This document shows positions 10,651-22,397 of a stretch of DNA of 64,000 nucleotides, in pieces; the stretch's first letter is position 1; each line of letters begins with the position of its first letter. The DNA comes from Melastoma dodecandrum (taxonomy: Eukaryota > Streptophyta > Magnoliopsida > Myrtales > Melastomataceae). The notes below the pieces were generated by a model that searched no databases, was not told the origin of the DNA, and was given only the letters and a program-made list of their open reading frames with translations. The translations under genes were made by a program, and so were the position numbers. The stretch covers positions 372,001 to 436,000 of the forward strand of contig JARUPY010000495.1 of assembly GCA_029817715.1 (NCBI GenBank), given 5' to 3'.

Positions 10651-10784
10651 CGATTGTTGCCTCCTAGAACATTTGCCTTATTTATTCTTTCGTCGCTACC
10701 TCAGACGTAGCGTGATTTATTTATTTAGTTACATATTATTTGTGTAAGTAGTTATGGTGTTGTTTTTTTTATTTCCGGGGCATG

Positions 10785-12302
10785 TGCAAAGACCCGAAAA
10801 ATTTTAGTTATATTATATGATGGGTATGTGTAATTTCTAATAATTTAAAAGGTGAGTCAAATAGATGACCTTAGTCAACGTTCGGCATGGACACGAGAGC
10901 CTAGTATTTTCGTAGTTCTCGACGTTTTGAGCAAAACATTATCGATGCTTGTGTTCGATTACATGTGATCACGTCATGCGAGAAAGGGATGCCCTTACTC
11001 AAACGTAATCCGGTTCAAGTAGCGATTCTCGATTTGCTCATTTCTTTAATATTTTGGATGGGGAGCTAACAAGAGGACCTAAATGCAATCTTTCCGGAAA
11101 TTAAGGGACTTTATTAAATGATAAAAAATATATATATTTATAGAACAAAAAGGAGAAGAATCAAGTCCGGGAATCGCTCCCCACCCCAGACATGCACCTT
11201 GGAGAACAAGTTTCCTCGTTCTTTCTGGCTTTCTCTACACGTTTCTTAGGGGTTCGGGTGGGGAGTTAAAAGAATACCCACAACTTGTCCGAGGGAGGAA
11301 AGCTCGGTCCCGGATCACTTCCTCCCGTTCGTCGAGCTGAGATCCCTGAGCGCGATCGTGACTGCTGAGGAAGCGAGCAACCCCACCGAGGTAAGGCAGC
11401 AGGACACAAAGTCTGGACGATCGGGGCACGGGAGCTGAGGGTGCTGAGGAGGAGTGCGCTCCCGAAGGGGGTCGTTGTAGACGCGGAGTATGTGAGTTCG
11501 CGCAAGGTCGGCGCCGATTGTGGTGTACGTTCTCACGCCCTCCCCTTTTCCCGTCTTGGTTGTTTGTCCGTCTTGTTGATACGTTTGGGGTAGGAAGGTA
11601 GGGGAGGCTGGGTAGGTCGGGCTGGCTTGGTGTGTCTTTGGTCTAGTCCCTGGTCCTGCTGGTTGCGTGAATGGCGCGGTTGTTCTGGTATTGCGAGGCC
11701 TGATGAGCGCTTGATTGTTGGTTTGGTGTGTCGTTAGCCGGATCCTCGTGTTCTACTGATCGCGTGATTGGTGCGGTCGTTCTAGTGTTGGGAGGCCTGA
11801 TTGGTGCTTGATTGGCTGGCGTGGTGCGCTGTGTAGCTGAATCCTCGCTTTCTGTGGTTGTGCGATTGGCTCATTTGTTTCTGGAATGGTGCGATTGGCT
11901 CGTGGTTTGGGATTCCTCTGGTTGTTGGAGGGCTTTCGCGGTTGTTGGTTAATGGACTGATTGGATGGACTGATTGGCCTCGGATTCGTTGAGAATGTTT
12001 GTGGACGCGTGGTTGAGATAGGAATGGAAAATGCCTTGGGGTCTTACCGAAGAATTGCCCTTGTACCCCGAGTAAACAAATGAGAGAAAACCTGGGGTCT
12101 TACAGGAGAATTGCTCCTGTACCTCGAGTAGACTAACAGGAAAAAGAAAGACTGGGGTTTTACAGGGGAATTGCTTTGGTGCCTCGAGTGATTATGAGGA
12201 AATTGAGTAACGGACGTGTCGGCTGACTGCCTTCACGAGATTAAGACTTCGATCTTCTGCAGCTTGAGGTACCGGATTGGTTCTGCCTCTGTTATGGGAT
12301 GG
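10785..12302 (+). repeat. Old Gypsy LTR, left part (split by the outer Tat element)
   Basis: From the TGCAAAGACCC at 10785 it aligns, diverged, with the minus strand of the solo LTR at 6687-8984: shared pieces include GGACACGA, GTCTAGTATT/CCTAGTATTTTCGT and CGAGAAAG. The homology continues after the 23.4-kb insertion, at 35728, where a conserved ~150-bp block resumes. It is an older LTR that served as the landing site of the outer Tat element. Confidence 0.65.
12025..12190 (+). repeat. Three-copy tandem repeat inside the old LTR
   Basis: Three units of roughly 60 bases each contain GGGGTCTTAC/GGGGTTTTAC, then GAATTGC, then CTCGAGT or CCCGAGT. They sit just before the point where the outer element inserted. 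Confidence 0.65.
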
Positions 12303-12489
12303 TGTTCACGTAGGAAACGGACCACGTCGGAAATATTTGGCAATCGGACTCACAGGGAATTGTATGTGGTCGCCAGAAAGATGAATTTCAATGATTAAAG
12401 ACACGGCTGTTACAAGTGCAAAGTTTTTAAAGGGGAAAACAAATGCTTACAGCCATAAAAAATGAACGGAAAAAGGTGATGTGGTCGAT

Positions 12490-12655
12490 GCAGGCGGCGT
12501 AGACTCGCTGCTGGAGGTGCGACTGGAGCTGACGTCACCGCTGACGTCGTAGACTCGCTGCTGGAGAAGCGACTGAAGCTGACGTCACCGCTGACGCCGT
12601 AGACTCGCCGCTGGAGGTGCGACTGGAGCTGACGTCACCACTGACGCCGTAGACT
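12490..12655. repeat. 50-bp tandem repeat array, 3 units (left LTR)
   Basis: Units contain AGACTCGC(T/C)GCTGGAG and GACGTCACCGCTGACG. Two variants alternate: GGTGCGACTGGAG and AAGCGACTGAAG. The same array has five units in the right LTR. Confidence 0.85.
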
Positions 12656-12950
12656 CGTTGCAGTGCGACGGTGGTAGTTTTGGCGGAGGGTTGTTGCCCC
12701 GGTTACGGTTGCTCGCCGGGACGGTGGAAGTGCTGGCGGAGGGCTGTTGCCCCGGTTACGGTTGCTCGCCGGGACGGTGGACGTGCTTGCGGAAGGTTGA
12801 TCAACGGAGCTACGGTTGCTCACTCCGCTATTGGAAAAAATGACCAAGTAACCCAGGCCGAGGTATCTACTAAACTAAGGGTGACGAGCAATGCAAATCT
12901 TTGTGTTTGGCTGATTGATCGTGAAAATTTCCAAGAGGAGCCTGTTCCCT

Positions 12951-12957
12951 TTTTATA
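12951..12957 (-). promoter_or_regulatory. LTR TATA box (left LTR)
   Basis: The minus strand reads TATAAAA, at the same place as in the other two related LTRs. In this 3' LTR it would direct transcription outwards to the left. Confidence 0.5.
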
Positions 12958-13263
12958 CAGAGTCTTGTAAGTCCTTGCACGTTCCACACGTCCCTGAAAA
13001 TTCCCTTAAATCGTGAAACAATCTTAACTTCCCTCCAGGAATCTCGGGGTTTGTTTTTCTCAGAGATTCTCCTAACCCCCAATTAATTGGATCGAAGTTG
13101 TAGACTTAGCTCGCACTCGCACTTCTAAAAAGGGGTCGTAGACTTAGGCTGTTACGGACTGAGAGTTTGGCTCAGTCAACGGGCTGTAGACTTAGCTAAG
13201 GCCCGTGTTCCCAATATAGGCTGTAGACTCACCACAGGCCCAGAATATCTTATCATGTCAACA

Positions 13264-13281
13264 TAAGCCTCCCTCTTTTGC
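13264..13281 (-). other. Polypurine tract of the outer element
   Basis: The minus strand reads CAAAAGAGGGAGGCTTA directly before the 3' LTR. A purine-rich tract here primes plus-strand DNA synthesis in LTR elements and confirms the minus orientation. Confidence 0.75.
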
Positions 13282-13441
13282 TAAGGCGATTTTCCGTCGC
13301 CTAAGCACAGTGACCAATTTTTAGTTTAAAAGAAACGCTTCGTTTTCCCTCCTTTCACTTACGTCCCACGCTTCAATTTCCTTCTCTCCAAGAATCCTCG
13401 ATTTTCCTTGAAACCCTAACTTCTTTCCAAAGAAAACTCTG

Positions 13442-16400
13442 ATGTCGACTCTTGGCTCTTTCCAGTGGCATCAACAACGTGCCGGTCCCGCCGGTGTCGT
13501 TACTACCGTGGACGGCGAGGGTTTAACCCTTGGTCCTATCCTTGGTACTCATCTCTTCCCGGACCCTATTCCCTTTGAGTACCTGATGACCGCGTTCCAA
13601 ATTCCTATCTGCCGGGCAGACTTTGTCGACCCCCTCAACTGGGAAGACAAGAGTAGCTTCCTCTACTTTCCCTCCGTAGAGAAAGCCCTATTCCGCCAGT
13701 GGCTCACTTGTTGGCTGGAAAAACTACAGGGCAAACTTAGGACATGCGGTCTTTGGTCTTTCATGAAGACCACTATACTGGGGAAGCATTGCGACCCAAG
13801 GGTATGTGCCAGTCTCCTTCCTCTCTGGAATAGCGAGGTGAATGGCTTTTATCTGTCGGAGGGTCCCATGACTATTTCCCTAGAAGATATTTACTTCTTG
13901 ACTGAGAGTAGTGTGTCTGGGGCTCCCGTTCTCTTATATTCCTTGGATGGCGATTATCATCCTAAAGAGATGCTGCAGATCCAGAACATAGCGGAGAAAC
14001 ACCTTAAGATGATTGAGGGCCGGTCGACTGCTTTCTGGGGCAAGGCTGAGGAGGTTGAATTCTTCAGTATTTGGTTGAGCAAATACGTCTACTGCTTTGC
14101 TGGCAAGAGGGTGCCGAAGCTCGTATACGGGATCGCCAATTTTCTGAGCGCTGCGAAGAGCAGGGTGGCTTGGGCACCGTTCTTGCTGGGCATTATCTAC
14201 CAGAGTCTCTACAAGAACAGCGCGTCTGCCCAGCCCTTCCCGAAATATCCCGCTGGTGGCCTTCTATGGATGGTGCATCTTTGGGCATGCATATGGATTC
14301 CAGGACTCTCTGGCTATCAGATGCCCTCCAGCGTTGCTAAGGACAGCTGTTATGGGATCCACATGCTCGGGTCCTGCTGTAAGTCGAAGGACCAATGGCT
14401 GTGGGCCTCTGTGACAGGGTACCTGAAACACCTGGTCGACATCGACCAGAGTGAACGCCGCAACTGGCAGCCATTCCCAGCTGATCATGCCATCAACAAG
14501 CGCCGGAAGAGGCTGGAGCCAAGTGTTTACTGGGACTCTGTTCTTACCAGCAGAGTCTTACCCTGCGCAACAGACTCGGGCTTCAGCTTCGAGGTCTACA
14601 ATCCCCAGCTTTGCGCAAGACAATTGGGTTTCGTCCAGAGCTCTGCAGCCCCATATTTTGACGATTCCATCATGGTCTCTAGGGGTAGCTATGTCCTTTC
14701 TAAGGACTCCCTCCAGGCAGCGGTGGATCTCCTATCAAGGAAGACGGAGCTTCGGCGTATGGAGTTCCCTCTTGGGAACACCATAGTCTATGTCACTGAA
14801 GCTTTTTCCTATCAGTGGTCGTTGACCTTTAAAGCTCTTCGCAGTAAGATGAGGTTCCTGGACACCTCTACAGAGCCGGACTTACATCTCTCTACCGATA
14901 TGAAGCTAAAGGCTGGGCGGAAAGTACCAACTGGTAAGATCTAATAGCTTCCCCTTTTTGCTGATCGCTTCTAAAAACAAATGTTTGTTTCCTGTGTTTC
15001 AGCAGCAAGGGATGAAGAATCTGGATCTGGAGGAGGTACTCCTTCAGAGACAAGCCTTACTCTTCCAGCCAGTAGCCCGACTCGCACACAACGGCGAGTT
15101 CCTGTGAAGAAGGCTGGGAAGTCTGAGGCTGAGGACTCGTCTCCTGCTTCATCAAAGAAGCGTGGGAAACGGAAGATGCCTTCTCCTGCAAACTCAGATT
15201 CTGATGAAATCCCCATCTCCCAGATGCAGAAACAGGCAAGGCTTACTTCATCCATGCCCCAGACTCAAGGCTCGGCGGCTGTCCATTCTATCGCTCCGCC
15301 TCCAGAGTATGTATCGTTCCCTTGTTGTTAATGAACGATTCTCTATCAACTCTTATATTACTTGCCCTTTTGCTTCAGGCAATCATTGGCTTTAGTGCCT
15401 TTAATCTGCCTATCGCCGGAAGCATCTCCGGAACAAGAGATGGATGTAAGTCCCTCTTTACCGTTTCCTTTTCTTTTAAAGCTTTGATATTTAATCTCTT
15501 CTTTGTTCGCAGGATATCTCTCTTCCTATCCCTCAGTTGTTAGCGCCTACAGAGGGGAGTGATGTTACCATCGGAGGGGAAGTCGCAGCGCAGGAAGAGA
15601 TATGCGCTTCTGAAGCCACTCCTCTTGGCGCCGTAGACCCTGCTGTGTCTGCAGTGGACGTTGCGACTTAGGAGGGGGCAGTCGCTTCAGAGGCTGATCC
15701 CCAACCAGCTGCGACAGGCATTGATACCCAACCGGCTGCGGCGCCTGTCGCTTCTCCTCCTACCCATCCTTCAGGTGCTCCTTCCGGCGAAGGCACATCA
15801 AGCGGCGTTAGCGACTACACTCGTATCATGGAGAACGTGAACCGTATCGCGAAGCTGCTCTGTTATGAAACCTTCTGTGAAACTCTCTTTAAGGAGCTAC
15901 AGGACTGTGTCGTAGAAATACGGAGTTCTCCAAGAACCAATGTGCAGATGCTGGCTGCTTGTGAAGAATTTAAGTCACAGTTTTGGACTGAGTGGTCAGT
16001 CTACCTGGATGATCTCAAGGCTCACCAAGAAGCTAAATACCAAATCCAGGAGACGCTGGCTGCTCAGTCACGGGAGGTGGATGATATCCAACTCCTCCGG
16101 GACCAGAAAGAAGATATGTCCCGGCAACTCCTTCAAGTCCAAAAGCGACTACGGGAACTCTTGGCTCTTGAGAAAGATCTCAAGGAACGGGTCGCTGTGG
16201 TGGACTCTCTGCTCGTTGAACGGACTGCACATGCTTCTGTGCCGCAGGACCAAGACGACTTAATGTCTTGGTATCGCCGGAAGAACGAGTTCATCCTCAA
16301 GCGCAACCGGGCCAAGGTTTTGACTCTCCTGTTCGTGGAGGCGACCGGTTCGATTTCCAGGCCTGGCACAAGATCAGGCCTGCGACTCCCTCCACGCTGA
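13442..16400 (+). pseudogene. Antisense plant-mobile-domain gene of the Tat element, spliced, one premature stop
   Basis: This gene runs against the retrotransposon. Exon 1 (13442-14933) has the plant mobile domain pattern: LEDIYFLTESSVSG, then an FFSIWLSKYVYCFAGKRVP segment, then a glycine/tryptophan-rich middle. Plausible splice sites give exons 15003-15306, 15379-15445 and 15513-16400 (donors GTAAGA, GTATGT, GTAAGT; acceptors all end CAG). The joined length is 2751 bases, exactly 917 codons, in one frame, broken only by TAG at 15669-15671. Exon 2 encodes an acidic/basic serine-rich linker. The end of exon 4 encodes a coiled coil (LLRDQKEDMSRQLLQVQKRL region). The ATG at 13442 follows a CT-rich leader. 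Tat elements are known to carry antisense ORFs of this kind; their function is unknown. Splice sites are my inference. Confidence 0.8.
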
Positions 16401-16560
16401 AGTTTTTCCTTACTTTATCATATTTTCCTTACCGGTTGTAGACAGCAAGTCGCAGGGATGACACCCTATAAACAAACTTAGTCTACGACCGTGTATTCGA
16501 TTTCTTTTACACTATTCTTTTATAATGTAGGCGGCATTCGGAGCACAAACTTGTAGATAA

Positions 16561-17652
16561 TTACACCAACAGTTTTCTTTGTGCAATTTCTTTAAGGACA
16601 GCTGGGAAACGCTTCTCCAAAACCTTCCTGTGGGATTCCCAAATGGTCCTTTTGTATCGCTTCAAGTACTTACCATTAATTTTCAACGGTTGTTTAACCC
16701 CTTCGAGCGTTGATAGCCTATAACTATTCGTTGAATAGGCTTCAATTACCCGATACGGTCCTTCCCAATTTGGGGACCATTTCCCTAATACTTGATCCTT
16801 GGATTTTAGTGGCAACACCATTTTCCAGACCAAGTCGCCAACATTGAAGTGCTTATGGACTACCTTCTTATTGTAGTGTCGGGCTATTCTTTGCTTGTGT
16901 GCTTCTAACTTATCCACAACTTCTAACCTCTTCTTCTCTAATTCTTCTAGAGCTATATACATAGCTTCATCTTGTAGACTTGACTGTGCAACGCAAAGCG
17001 ACTTATACCTCATTTCTATGGGTAAAATCACATCATGCCCGTAGACTAGTGCGAATGGGATTTCTCCAGTGCCTTCTCGCTTAGTGACTCTTAGAGCCCA
17101 TAAGGTATCATTTAACACTTCATGCCATTTTCTCGGATTACACCCAATCATGTTTTGGATATTGTTTTTTATCAGTTTGTTAGATGCCTCAGCCTGTCCA
17201 TTCGCTTGAGGGTAATATGGAGTAGAGTTCGAAATCGTGAAGCCAAACTCTTCAGCGAATTCCCTCACCTTGGCATTGTTAAAAGCCGTCCCATTGTCTA
17301 CAACGATGTTTTGAGGAATGCCGAAGCGATAGATGATGTAAGTTCGCAAGAAATCGATCACTTCACTGTGGTCAATTTTCTTGTAGACTTGGGCCTCTAT
17401 CCACTTAGTGAAGTAGTCTATTGCGACTAAGATGTACGCATCCCCTCGACTAGAGTGGGGGTGAATCTCTCCTATTATATCTAAAGCCCAAGTTCTGAAA
17501 GGCCAATGTTTGATTATGGGAATCAGGTCAGTTGCTGGTGCACGAGTCGACGGGCCGTGTCGCTGGCAATCTTGACATCCCCTAGCCATTTCAATACAAT
17601 TTTTCATCATTGATGGCCAATAAAACCCATGTCTCCGAATAATCCAGCACAT
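16561..17652 (-). pseudogene. Integrase of the outer Tat element
   Basis: This 363-codon frame covers the end of the zinc-binding domain (CQDC at residues 26-29) and the DD35E core: D58 in TWALDIIGEI, D119 in VVDNGTAF, and E155 in ANGQAEASN, with 35 residues between the last two. A GDLVWK segment follows in the C-terminal DNA-binding part. Integrase joins element DNA to the host chromosome. The domain looks intact, but it is separated from the upstream RNase H frame by a TAA near 17695. In a working element it would be part of one polyprotein. Its end lies 160 bases from the end of the convergent antisense gene. Confidence 0.9.
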
Positions 17653-17694
17653 TTTAATTCCCGATTGATGCGATCCACAGAGTCCTTCATGGGT

Positions 17695-18384
17695 TTATAA
17701 CATTATTGTGGTAGCTTCTTCTAAGTCTACACACCTCAAGAGTACTCCATTAGTATCTTTCCTATAGAGGACGCCATCTAGCATAACATATGCTAGCGCC
17801 TGGACCTTAATTCGCCGTTTAACCTTTCGACTCGGATTAGAGAGAAAATCTATGATTGGTTTTCTCCAATCCTCGTCTTGCTTCATTATGTCTATGGCCA
17901 AGGCATCATTTCTTGGCTGCAAATGCGACTCTATTTCCAATAAATCCCCTAGGTTAACTTTTCCTTTATAACCTGAGGCGAGTTGTGCTAAGTTATTAGC
18001 TACTCTGTTTTCGTCGCGACTTATGAAATGAAAAGTTATATTTTCAAAGCGTGCTATATCAAGGTAAGATCGTAACTTCTCTTGACACGAACACTCCTCG
18101 TTTACCTGGTTGATAACCAACTGGGAATCACCCTTGATTCGAACCCGCTTTGCTTTTAATGAAAGGAGTTCTTTTAGCACTGTTATCAACGCTTCATATT
18201 CAGTAGCATTGTTGGTTGACAATTTACGCAAACGAAAAGCCAACCTGATGTCTCTGCCCATAGGAGACAACATATGAACTCCTATCCCTGCTCCGTTTCT
18301 TGTAGATGAACCATCAAACCACGCCTGCCAGATATCGTCGATCTTCTCCTCTCGATCTATCGACAGGTTCGGGTCATGATCCAC
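17695..18384 (-). pseudogene. Second (archaeal-type) RNase H of the outer Tat element
   Basis: The frame has AWFDGSS near its start, NNATEYEAL in the middle and KGDSQLVINQV after it, which supply the D-E-D catalytic residues of RNase H. An additional RNase H after the usual one is a Tat-lineage feature. It removes RNA from the RNA:DNA hybrid. The frame is preceded by a TGA (about 18406) in place of the tryptophan expected from related elements, and ends in a TAA before the integrase. Confidence 0.85.
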
Positions 18385-18405
18385 TAGGAAATCAGCTAAT
18401 ACCTG

Positions 18406-18783
18406 TCATTTAATCGACTGCTGGGATTTGTATCTCAAATCATACGGGGAAAGAATTAAGCTCCATTTGCTGACACGTCCGGCTAATAACGGACTTTCAA
18501 AGAAATATTTAATTATGGGCGACTTAGACACCACGTAGACTTCCCTGTTCCCAATGTAGTGTCTAAGTTTCATTACTGCATAGAATACCGATAGGCATAA
18601 TTTCTCTTTTGGAGTATACCTAACCTCAGTCGGGGTTAGCTGTCTTGATAGATAGTAGACTGCCCTTTCGCGTCCGTCCTGATCTGTTTGCGCCAACATT
18701 GCGCCTATTGTTATTCCAGTAGCCGCTACGTAAAGGATGAAAGGCTTTCCTTGTTGAGGGGGAATCAGAACCGGTGGATGCAT
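18406..18783 (-). pseudogene. First RNase H of the outer Tat element (catalytically degenerate)
   Basis: The protein has FILYVAATGITIGAMLAQ where active Ty3/Gypsy RNase H has an aspartate (YxDAS), then YYLSRQLTPTE and a YTPKEK segment. Loss of the first catalytic aspartate is usual for Tat elements, which rely on the second RNase H. A TAA separates it from the reverse transcriptase frame at 18784. Confidence 0.85.
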
Positions 18784-19497
18784 TTAGTACCCTTTTAGGG
18801 CATTAAAAGCCTCTTCGTGTTTTTCGGTCCATTTATATTCATCCCTTTCTCTTAATAGATTAGAGAAGGCTTTTGTCTTTCCTGCGACATTCCCTATGAA
18901 CCTGCGCAGGTAGTTAACTCTTCCTAGAAAAGCTTGCAATTCTTTCTTATTCCTTGGCGCTGACAGGCTCTGACTGGCTTTTACTTTGTTTTGATCAACC
19001 TCAATGCCACGTTGATGCACTAGGAAGCCTAGGAAATGTCCTGCCCTAACTCCAAAGGCACACTTCAGAGGATTTAACTTCAGTTGGTGCATCCTCATTT
19101 TCAAAAAGGCACTTCTCAGATGTTCAACATGTAATTCTTCCTTCGTCGACTTGACCACTATGTCGTCGATGTAGACTTCTATTGTTTTTCCTAGATAGGC
19201 ATCGAATATGGTGTTCATTGCTCGCTGATAGGTAGCCCCAGCTTTTTTCAAACCGAAAGGCATTACTACCCATTCAAAAATGCCTAGTGGACACCTAAAC
19301 GCGGTCTTGTGAACATCTTCTTCCGCGATGAAGATCTGGTTGTAACCCGAAAAACCATCCATAAAGGACATGACTTGATGGGCCGCAGTTTTATCTATAA
19401 GGTCATCTGCGACAGGCATAGGATATTCGTCCTTAGGGGTAGCACGATTTAAATCTCTGAAATCTACGCAAACTCTGATCTTTCCATTTTTCTTCAA
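18784..19497 (-). pseudogene. Reverse transcriptase core of the outer Tat element
   Basis: The frame shows the ordered RT motifs: VCVDFRDLNRATPKDEYPMP, FMDGFSGYNQI, MPFGLKKAGATYQRAM, the active-site YIDD in EVYIDDIVVKS, and FLGFLVHQRGI. The N-terminal part of the RT lies in another frame segment to the right (19612-20040), separated by stops between about 19500 and 19612. One of these is a TGA directly before an arginine codon, where related elements have arginine. Confidence 0.92.
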
Positions 19498-19611
19498 TAC
19501 GGGAACGATGCTAGAGATCCATTCTGTATACCGTGAAGTCCTTATATATCATGCTCGAAAGAGCTTTTTTACTTCTTCAAACACCAATTGCGTCACTTCT
19601 CTAGACATTCG

Positions 19612-20040
19612 TCATGGAGCCTGTTGCACTGGCTTAAAATCTTTCTTGATAGGCAAAGTGTGTTCTACCAGCCTGCGATCTAGCCCTGGCATTTCAGTAT
19701 AATCCCAAGCGAAGCAATCTTTAAATTCCTCAAGTACATCATTGATCGCATCAAAGAATCCTTTATTTATTGATGAACTAATGAAAAGATTCCAAGGAGA
19801 AGACTCGCTTCCCAAATTAACACTGACTAAAGGGTCACATGGGATCATCAAAGATTCACGACCGCTGTTACCACCAAGACTAGTGGACACGGGGTTATTA
19901 CGAGCATCAGGCGCTCTAAGCCCTGTTAAATTTATTACTAAAGACGATGTAGATTGGTCCCAGAAACGTCCTTCTTTATAGACTCGGAGTCGTTGGAGGA
20001 CATCAGCGACCGTCGCATCCCTCTCTTCATTCTGGTCCAT
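19612..20040 (-). pseudogene. Protease-RT linker and RT N-terminus of the outer Tat element
   Basis: This fragment ends EHTLPIKKDFKPVQQAP, the usual lead-in to the RT domain of Ty3/Gypsy pol, after FAWDYTEMPGLD. It begins inside an acidic linker. A stop follows the QQAP segment. The fragment is in a different frame from the protease frame at 20202-21893, so a frameshift lies near 20200. Confidence 0.85.
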
Positions 20041-20201
20041 AAGTTCCTTCCTTCAGGAGTCTGTCGGGCTCCAACTCCTCGCCATGACTCTGCTGGCTTT
20101 CCAAGGCTCCTTCTCCTGCGTGGCCATTTGTGCTCCCTTCAGCAAGTTTCTCCCCCGAATCGACTTCTTGCAGAACTTCTTCTATGTCCTCGTCAGTAAA
20201 C

Positions 20202-21893
20202 TCATCTCCCCATCCTGTTGGAACAGTCGGGCCGGACTCTGGCTTGGGGTGCGACGTTCCGTAGTCTACGATGTAGTCGAATTTTCCGGATGGCTGGCCT
20301 AGGGGTCCGACTGTAGGATCGCTGATGCAGAGTAAGGTCTTTTACGGTCTTGCTTGTCTCTGCATGCAAAATGCCTCTATCACAACAGGAATAACCATCA
20401 GCCTTAATAATTTCAACCTCAGAATCAAGCCACAACATTAATTCCCTATGTAAGGTAGATGGTATAGCGGCGGCTTTATGAAGCCAATCGCGACCAAGCA
20501 AGGCATTGAATGTAGGAACTATGTCTATGACGAAAAAGGCAGTTTCTTTTTCCTGTCGACCCACACCTAAGTGTACTGAAAAGATTCCTAAGCATTCTGA
20601 TTTCCTGCCATTGAATCCGCTTACGGCGACATCCGTTTTTATCAGGTCGCACGGCTTGTATCCAAACATTTTAAACCTGGACAATGGCAGTACGTTTATA
20701 GTGGCTCCATTGTCTACTAAGACGCGGTTCATCACAGTACCATCAAAGGTTGCAGTGATGTACAGAGAGTGCATGTGTTGTTTCATACTATCCGATGGCT
20801 GCTCAAGCCAATGGAGTGGGAAACCCGACGGGTACATTAAGGGACGAGGAAGAGGCGACTTACCTCTCGAGGCCTCCGTATCTTTTGCCTTGACGAAGTC
20901 TACAGGCAAAGTGATTGCATTACAACCCACGATCACCTCTTTGCTCCCCTTAGCATCACTCGGGATCTCACTCCGAAGAGGAGTATAGTCGAAACTTGAG
21001 CCAGGTTCTTCCGAGTGGTCCGTAGACTCATTGCATTCGGCTTCCGCTTTTGGTTTCTCCAAATGGAGTTGGGCATGCGGAGCGGTCAATATCGGGGCAG
21101 GTCTAGGCCTCTTGGCGACGTGACTTATACGTCTATCTCTCCTTTTCCGGGTCTGTGGTGGTAAAGTTGTTTTGCCCACAGCTTTCTGCCAATATGTTGA
21201 AGGATTAGTCGCCTTCACCATTCTTGATTTCTTATAATCAATGGTGGCCTGACATACCTCTACGAAGTCGCTGATGAACGGGTCATATCCCACGACTGTT
21301 CGTAACGGTTCCTGTTTCATTTCTGGATTATGCAAGGGGTTCCGAGTACCTATAGTCGCAGGGTGAGCTGGCTGGACCACGATATCTCCATTTGCTGATA
21401 GGTCTACAAGCCTGAGAAAATAGCTCACACAACAGGCCGTACAGAGTTGCGTGATCAGAATCCTGTTTCGACTGATCAGCTTGCACTTCTGGCACAGCAA
21501 TCTCTCATCCAAGAACTGAGCGATCGGTGGTCCCATTTGGATTGCTTGGGCATCCACTTTATGCGAGCCATACCTTGGCTTGGCTCCTTTCCTCTGTGCC
21601 TCATCGCCTCGCTGCGCTCTATCAGTCGCAACTGCCAAAGGGTACGATTCATGGGTGCGACCATCATTTTCCTGCTTAGCTTTGTGCTGGGTCAGCGGAT
21701 TGTCAAACTCCAACTGCCGCCTAGAGCGTTCTTCAGCATGAAAGTGGTGTTCGGGCACCCTTCCCCTACCATGGGGGCCACCTCTGCCTCCTCTAGTCGC
21801 TGCCATTCGTTCCTGACCCGTAGGGCTTTTGAATCCCCTTTGCAGATTGTTTGGGGGAGCCCGTGGTCCCAGGGAGCCTATTCCCATAGCCAC
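20202..21893 (-). pseudogene. Protease-containing frame of the outer Tat element
   Basis: In this 563-codon frame the aspartic protease motif appears as VDNGATINVLP, followed by the LLGRDWLH segment that closes the protease fold. Upstream is a long low-complexity linker. The last ~30 residues are out of frame with the rest of pol. The start at 21893 follows an in-frame TAG (21918-21920), so the reading frame was once continuous with the nucleocapsid-like fragment to the right. Confidence 0.85.
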
Positions 21894-21917
21894 CTCCTCA
21901 AGTGGGGTCAGGTCATA

Positions 21918-22397
21918 CTAGGTGTCGCCCTGATTAGCTTGCAGATACTTCCGAAAAGTGTTACACCTATCAGTAGTGTGTGTGTCATCCATGTGCCAAC
22001 AGCAGAGGTTACTGGCAACTGCCTTGGCTGGGCAGGTAATTACCCCTTTATCAGCCAGTCTACGGAATAGGGCATTTGCCACCATGGTCTCTCTGGATAC
22101 TTTTGTGTCCTGTAGAGAGAAACCGTGGTCAGCTTCTATGAGATTTATGTCTACATCAGAAATGTCAAACATATGAATGGCAACTTCATCATTAAACGGT
22201 TTCTCGTCAACCATAGTTACTTCATCGACTTCAGGAAAACATAACTCTTTTGCCTCTATGAGGTCTTGAATAATGTTCCTAAAGGACAAACAATCCTTGG
22301 TCGTATATGTAAACGACCCATGCCACTTGCAAAAATTTCCGGACTTTTCTCTATCGGTCTAGGGGGTCCTATGGCCCGGTCTCAACTTAATTCGTTT
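21918..22397 (-). pseudogene. Gag C-terminal zinc-binding region of the outer Tat element
   Basis: Two related motifs are visible: FCKWHGSFTYTTKDC near 22320 and LCCWHMDDTHTTDRC near 22000. They have the C-x2-H...C spacing of the zinc-binding region that follows the Tat capsid, usually CxxHxxxGHxTxxC. The stretch is broken by a TAG at 22359-22361 and by the TGA at 22398, and it ends at TAG 21918. Confidence 0.7.

Larger units (their letters stand above)
12303..13263 (-). repeat. 3' LTR of the outer Tat element (961 bp)
   Basis: It is nearly identical to 34647-35727. The 120-bp length difference is explained by two fewer 50-bp tandem units and the loss of about 20 bases near 13095 (the partner has them at about 35538-35557). 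Confidence 0.93.

Noticed and set aside
12490..12655. Regular 50-bp repeats that at first resemble a CRISPR array
   Set aside because: The repeats are contiguous without unique spacers, lie in a plant LTR and alternate between two variants.
13442..14944. Reading exon 1 of the antisense gene as a complete unspliced 500-codon gene
   Set aside because: The frame ends only three codons after a good donor site, and the downstream frames join in phase through standard acceptors, so splicing explains the data better.
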